Assembly: GCA_007128085.1 (NCBI GenBank)
Contig: SKYC01000352.1
Coordinates: 1-8,903 of the forward strand
Direction of reading: 5' to 3'
Length of the DNA: 8,903 nt
From: Saprospiraceae bacterium
GTDB lineage: Bacteria > Bacteroidota > Bacteroidia > Chitinophagales > Saprospiraceae
Positions 6,925 to 8,903 of this stretch are shown here, piece after piece. The notes beneath the pieces were generated by a model that was not told the DNA's origin, did not search any database, and saw nothing but the letters and a program-made list of their open reading frames with translations. Position 1 is the first letter of the stretch. Each line of letters opens with the position of its first letter. A program made the translations under genes and the position numbers.

Positions 6925-8320
6925 AGTGAACCCTTGGGTCGTTTTTTACGTACAATAAGTCAGCCAACAATTGCCCCGCTATGGTGAGTATACCACCCAG
7001 CATCAAAACGGCGTATACGGTATTCCAATCCTGGCCAAAAATGGAATCCCACATCAAGCGTCCCATTCCCGGGATATTGAAAATAACCTCAATGACAAGT
7101 GATCCGGATATCAATGCCGGCAAGACAGCACCGAGAAGAGTGATCATGGGAAAAAGTGCATTGGGAAAAAGATGATGCCAAAGGGTTTTAAAATCTGTGT
7201 TTCCGCGCGCTTTGGACATCAGTATGTAGGTTTTGAATTTTTCCCGAACGGCCGATTGTTCCATCTGCCGGGCAATGAAAGCCATTCCGTTGAGTGAGAG
7301 GCATATGACGGGCAGTGCAAAATATCCGATGGAAGCCCAAAGGCCTCCTGTCCCGCTATCTTGTAGCATGAGTGCAGCGGGCGAGGGAAAAATATGGGTC
7401 CAGCTGCCGTAGTCCGGACTCGTGAAAAATATGAGCAAGAGTGTTGCGAGCCAAAACAAGGGGGTGGAATACAGGCCGTAAACCAGTGTTCGAAGGCTGT
7501 TTTTCAGGTATTTTTTTTCCGATACCGCCAAAAACAATCCGAGGGGTATGCCCGGAATAAAGGTCAGCAAAATGCTCCAGAGGGACAACCAGAGTGTGTA
7601 ACCCAAAGCGCTGTATATTCTAGTTCCCACGGGACTGCCATCCCTGAGTGAATACCCCCAGTTTCCCCTCAGAACATCGGAAATCCAGCGGTGGTATTGG
7701 TTGTTGGTCCCGTGCCAATAGAACTTCGGCCACCACCAAAAGCTGCCTTTTTCGACCTGGATGAGGTCCTCAATGGACGACAATAGCCTTTCCCGATGGT
7801 CTGTCGAAACGCAACCGTCCGGTTCTTGGGAAGTTTCTAAAAGCCGGTGCATTTCGCGGAGATTTTCAATTTCATGAGCAGAGCGGTACAGGCGTTCGAA
7901 TCTGTTTAGATTTTCTCCGGAAATGCAAGCCGTATCGCCCAATCGCTGCATGTCCCGTATAAATGAGGAAGTCAATCGGTGATACTCCATGACTCCTTCT
8001 GCCCGACCCGTTAAGTACATCAGGGATTTTAAGCTTGCCCGAAGGGAACCATCGCTGATTTCACGCAGCTTAGGGTCGAGGGCCGTCGGTTGTATGGAAA
8101 AGTAAAAAAGGGGAAGGTGAAGACCCAGATGGCGGTAGGTTCGATCGTACTGGCCGGCTATGGGCCCTTCGTCCGGTAGCTCGTAATCCGTCTCTATGGC
8201 GCCGGTAAGTCGCTCGGCGGGGTCCCCGGGCATCCATTTGCTGAGAGTAAATACGATCACCGAAAGGAGAAACAAGGTCGGTACACTCAGCAATAACCTT
8301 TTGATTATGTATTTTCTCAT
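6917..8320 (-). CDS. OppB/DppB-type peptide ABC transporter permease with a large periplasmic insertion
   Basis: This is an inner-membrane channel subunit of a peptide-type importer. Residues 1-28 (MRKYIIKRLLLSVPTLFLLS...) and MPGDPAE (30-36) are the family's N-terminus. WISDVLRGNWGYSLRDGSPV (212-231) is the usual segment before TM2. The EAA loop is at 365-391 (YILMSKARGNTDF...HHLFPNALFP), with its Gly373 kept. The ending, ADLLYVKNDPRVHYD, is also typical. At 467 residues it is roughly 130 longer than the common form: between LGLHLPLFYFS (65-75) and the WWWPKFYWHG block (195-204) lies a soluble, largely helical stretch with two Cys (132 and 170). It must face the periplasm, so it could meet the binding protein. 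The gene starts 40 bp after the binding-protein gene. The family is certain; the substrate is not. Confidence 0.88.
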   Translation of the reverse strand: MRKYIIKRLLLSVPTLFLLSVIVFTLSKWMPGDPAERLTGAIETDYELPDEGPIAGQYDRTYRHLGLHLPLFYFSIQPTALDPKLREISDGSLRASLKSLMYLTGRAEGVMEYHRLTSSFIRDMQRLGDTACISGENLNRFERLYRSAHEIENLREMHRLLETSQEPDGCVSTDHRERLLSSIEDLIQVEKGSFWWWPKFYWHGTNNQYHRWISDVLRGNWGYSLRDGSPVGTRIYSALGYTLWLSLWSILLTFIPGIPLGLFLAVSEKKYLKNSLRTLVYGLYSTPLFWLATLLLIFFTSPDYGSWTHIFPSPAALMLQDSGTGGLWASIGYFALPVICLSLNGMAFIARQMEQSAVREKFKTYILMSKARGNTDFKTLWHHLFPNALFPMITLLGAVLPALISGSLVIEVIFNIPGMGRLMWDSIFGQDWNTVYAVLMLGGILTIAGQLLADLLYVKNDPRVHYD

Positions 8321-8360
8321 CAGTGAATTTTAGTCGTATTCAGCTGTTCTCGCTAACGGC

Positions 8361-8903
8361 TTATTCCTTCATGCGCGCGCTGCGTTCAAAATAACCGGGT
8401 CTCAGCGCAGAAACGGTCAGATCTATTTTGTTGCTGACCACCAGGCGTTCTTGAGGAGCCACTAAAAACACGACCGGCTGGTCTTTGTAAATAAGTTCCT
8501 GAACCCTGTGGTACAGTTCTTCAAGACGGTCTTCGTCTCTTTCGGTTCGAATTTGAGCGATTAATTCATCGGCTTCCGGGTTTGAATATCCGGCCACATT
8601 GTTTCCGCCGGGGCGATTGGAATGGCTGTGCCAGTTCTGATACAGGTCGGTTCTCAGCAGGTTTTGCCGCAGAACCAGGGGACTGATGTCGTAATTTTTA
8701 TTGTGCATATCCTGCCTGATGAGTCGAAACTCCCTTCGGTTGATATTGACCGGAATGCCCAGCTTTTCAGCGGATTCCTTAAAAAGCACCGCTATCTGCT
8801 GTCCGAGTTCGCCGGAGGAAACGTCGAAATCAATCCTGAGTTCTGTTTTTTCCCCATTGCGGATGCGGTCGGGAATGCCGTTGTTGTCGCTGTCCTCCCA
8901 GCC
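8361..8903 (-). CDS. Peptide-type ABC transporter substrate-binding protein (SBP_bac_5 family), C-terminal part
   Basis: The frame is open from the right window edge to the TAA at 8361-8363, giving the last 180 or so residues. An internal GTG at 8789 could be mistaken for a start, but the coding sequence continues above it without a stop. The visible part begins with GWEDSDNNGIPDRIRNGEKTEL, an Asp/Asn-rich loop followed by the strand that opens domain III-type sequence in many such proteins. It goes on to the FKESAEKLGIPVNI block (a binding-protein helix-strand), the substrate-lobe stretch with NWHSHSNRPGGNNVAGYSNPEADELI, the helix RLEELYHRVQELIYKDQPVVFLV and the short C-terminal strand. The YSNPEAD(E/x)LI and QPVxFL elements are characteristic of the OppA/DppA family. 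It is probably a lipoprotein or periplasmic protein that delivers ligand to the two permeases encoded next. The ligand cannot be deduced. Confidence 0.85.
   Translation of the reverse strand, partial: GWEDSDNNGIPDRIRNGEKTELRIDFDVSSGELGQQIAVLFKESAEKLGIPVNINRREFRLIRQDMHNKNYDISPLVLRQNLLRTDLYQNWHSHSNRPGGNNVAGYSNPEADELIAQIRTERDEDRLEELYHRVQELIYKDQPVVFLVAPQERLVVSNKIDLTVSALRPGYFERSARMKE

Noticed and set aside
8361..8789. A complete 142-codon gene starting at the GTG at 8789
   Set aside because: The frame stays open to the window edge and the upstream codons encode the expected binding-protein sequence, so the GTG is internal to a longer gene.

Overview
This 8.9 kb window looks chromosomal and comes from a member of the Bacteroidota, probably Saprospiria-like. 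The lineage is inferred from three things: a TonB-receptor-type outer-membrane barrel ending in ...RPRYF..FRF, a type IX secretion (T9SS) C-terminal sorting domain remnant with its VFPNPAS motif, and peptide-ABC permeases carrying the large insertions I associate with this phylum. There is no sign of phage, transposase, CRISPR or RNA genes.

Layout. On the + strand, positions 2-1684 hold the C-terminal 560 codons of an outer-membrane beta-barrel, probably a TonB-dependent receptor, whose start lies upstream of the window. Just after it, 1713-2003 is a broken T9SS sorting-domain fragment, cut by an in-frame TAG and visibly richer in G+C than its surroundings. A bidirectional terminator near 2123-2160 separates these + strand features from everything else, which is all on the - strand.

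Reading leftward on the - strand from the right edge, the first unit is a peptide-type ABC uptake operon: the C-terminal part of a substrate-binding protein (8361-8903, partial), an OppB/DppB-type permease (6917-8320) and an OppC/DppC-type permease (5650-6924). The two permease genes overlap by 8 bp. The operon ends in an intrinsic terminator that shares its bases with the last stop codon, so no ATPase gene follows. Next come rsgA, the 30S-assembly GTPase (4531-5496), and an adenosine deaminase-family gene (3422-4402). Last are two paralogous DUF4168 proteins, one a predicted lipoprotein (2729-3268) and one a predicted Sec-exported soluble protein (2191-2667).

How the genes work together. The binding protein and two permeases would form one importer for peptides or a similar ligand, with ATPases supplied from elsewhere. 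rsgA and add are housekeeping genes with no evident functional link to it. The DUF4168 pair is a tandem duplication placed in two envelope locations, and each copy is itself an internal two-fold repeat. The most interesting points are this doubly duplicated DUF4168 pair, the orphan interrupted T9SS domain, the unusual active-site residues of the deaminase, and the odd architecture of both permeases, including an Arg in place of the usual EAA-loop glycine. I found no clearly new defence or mobile system here.
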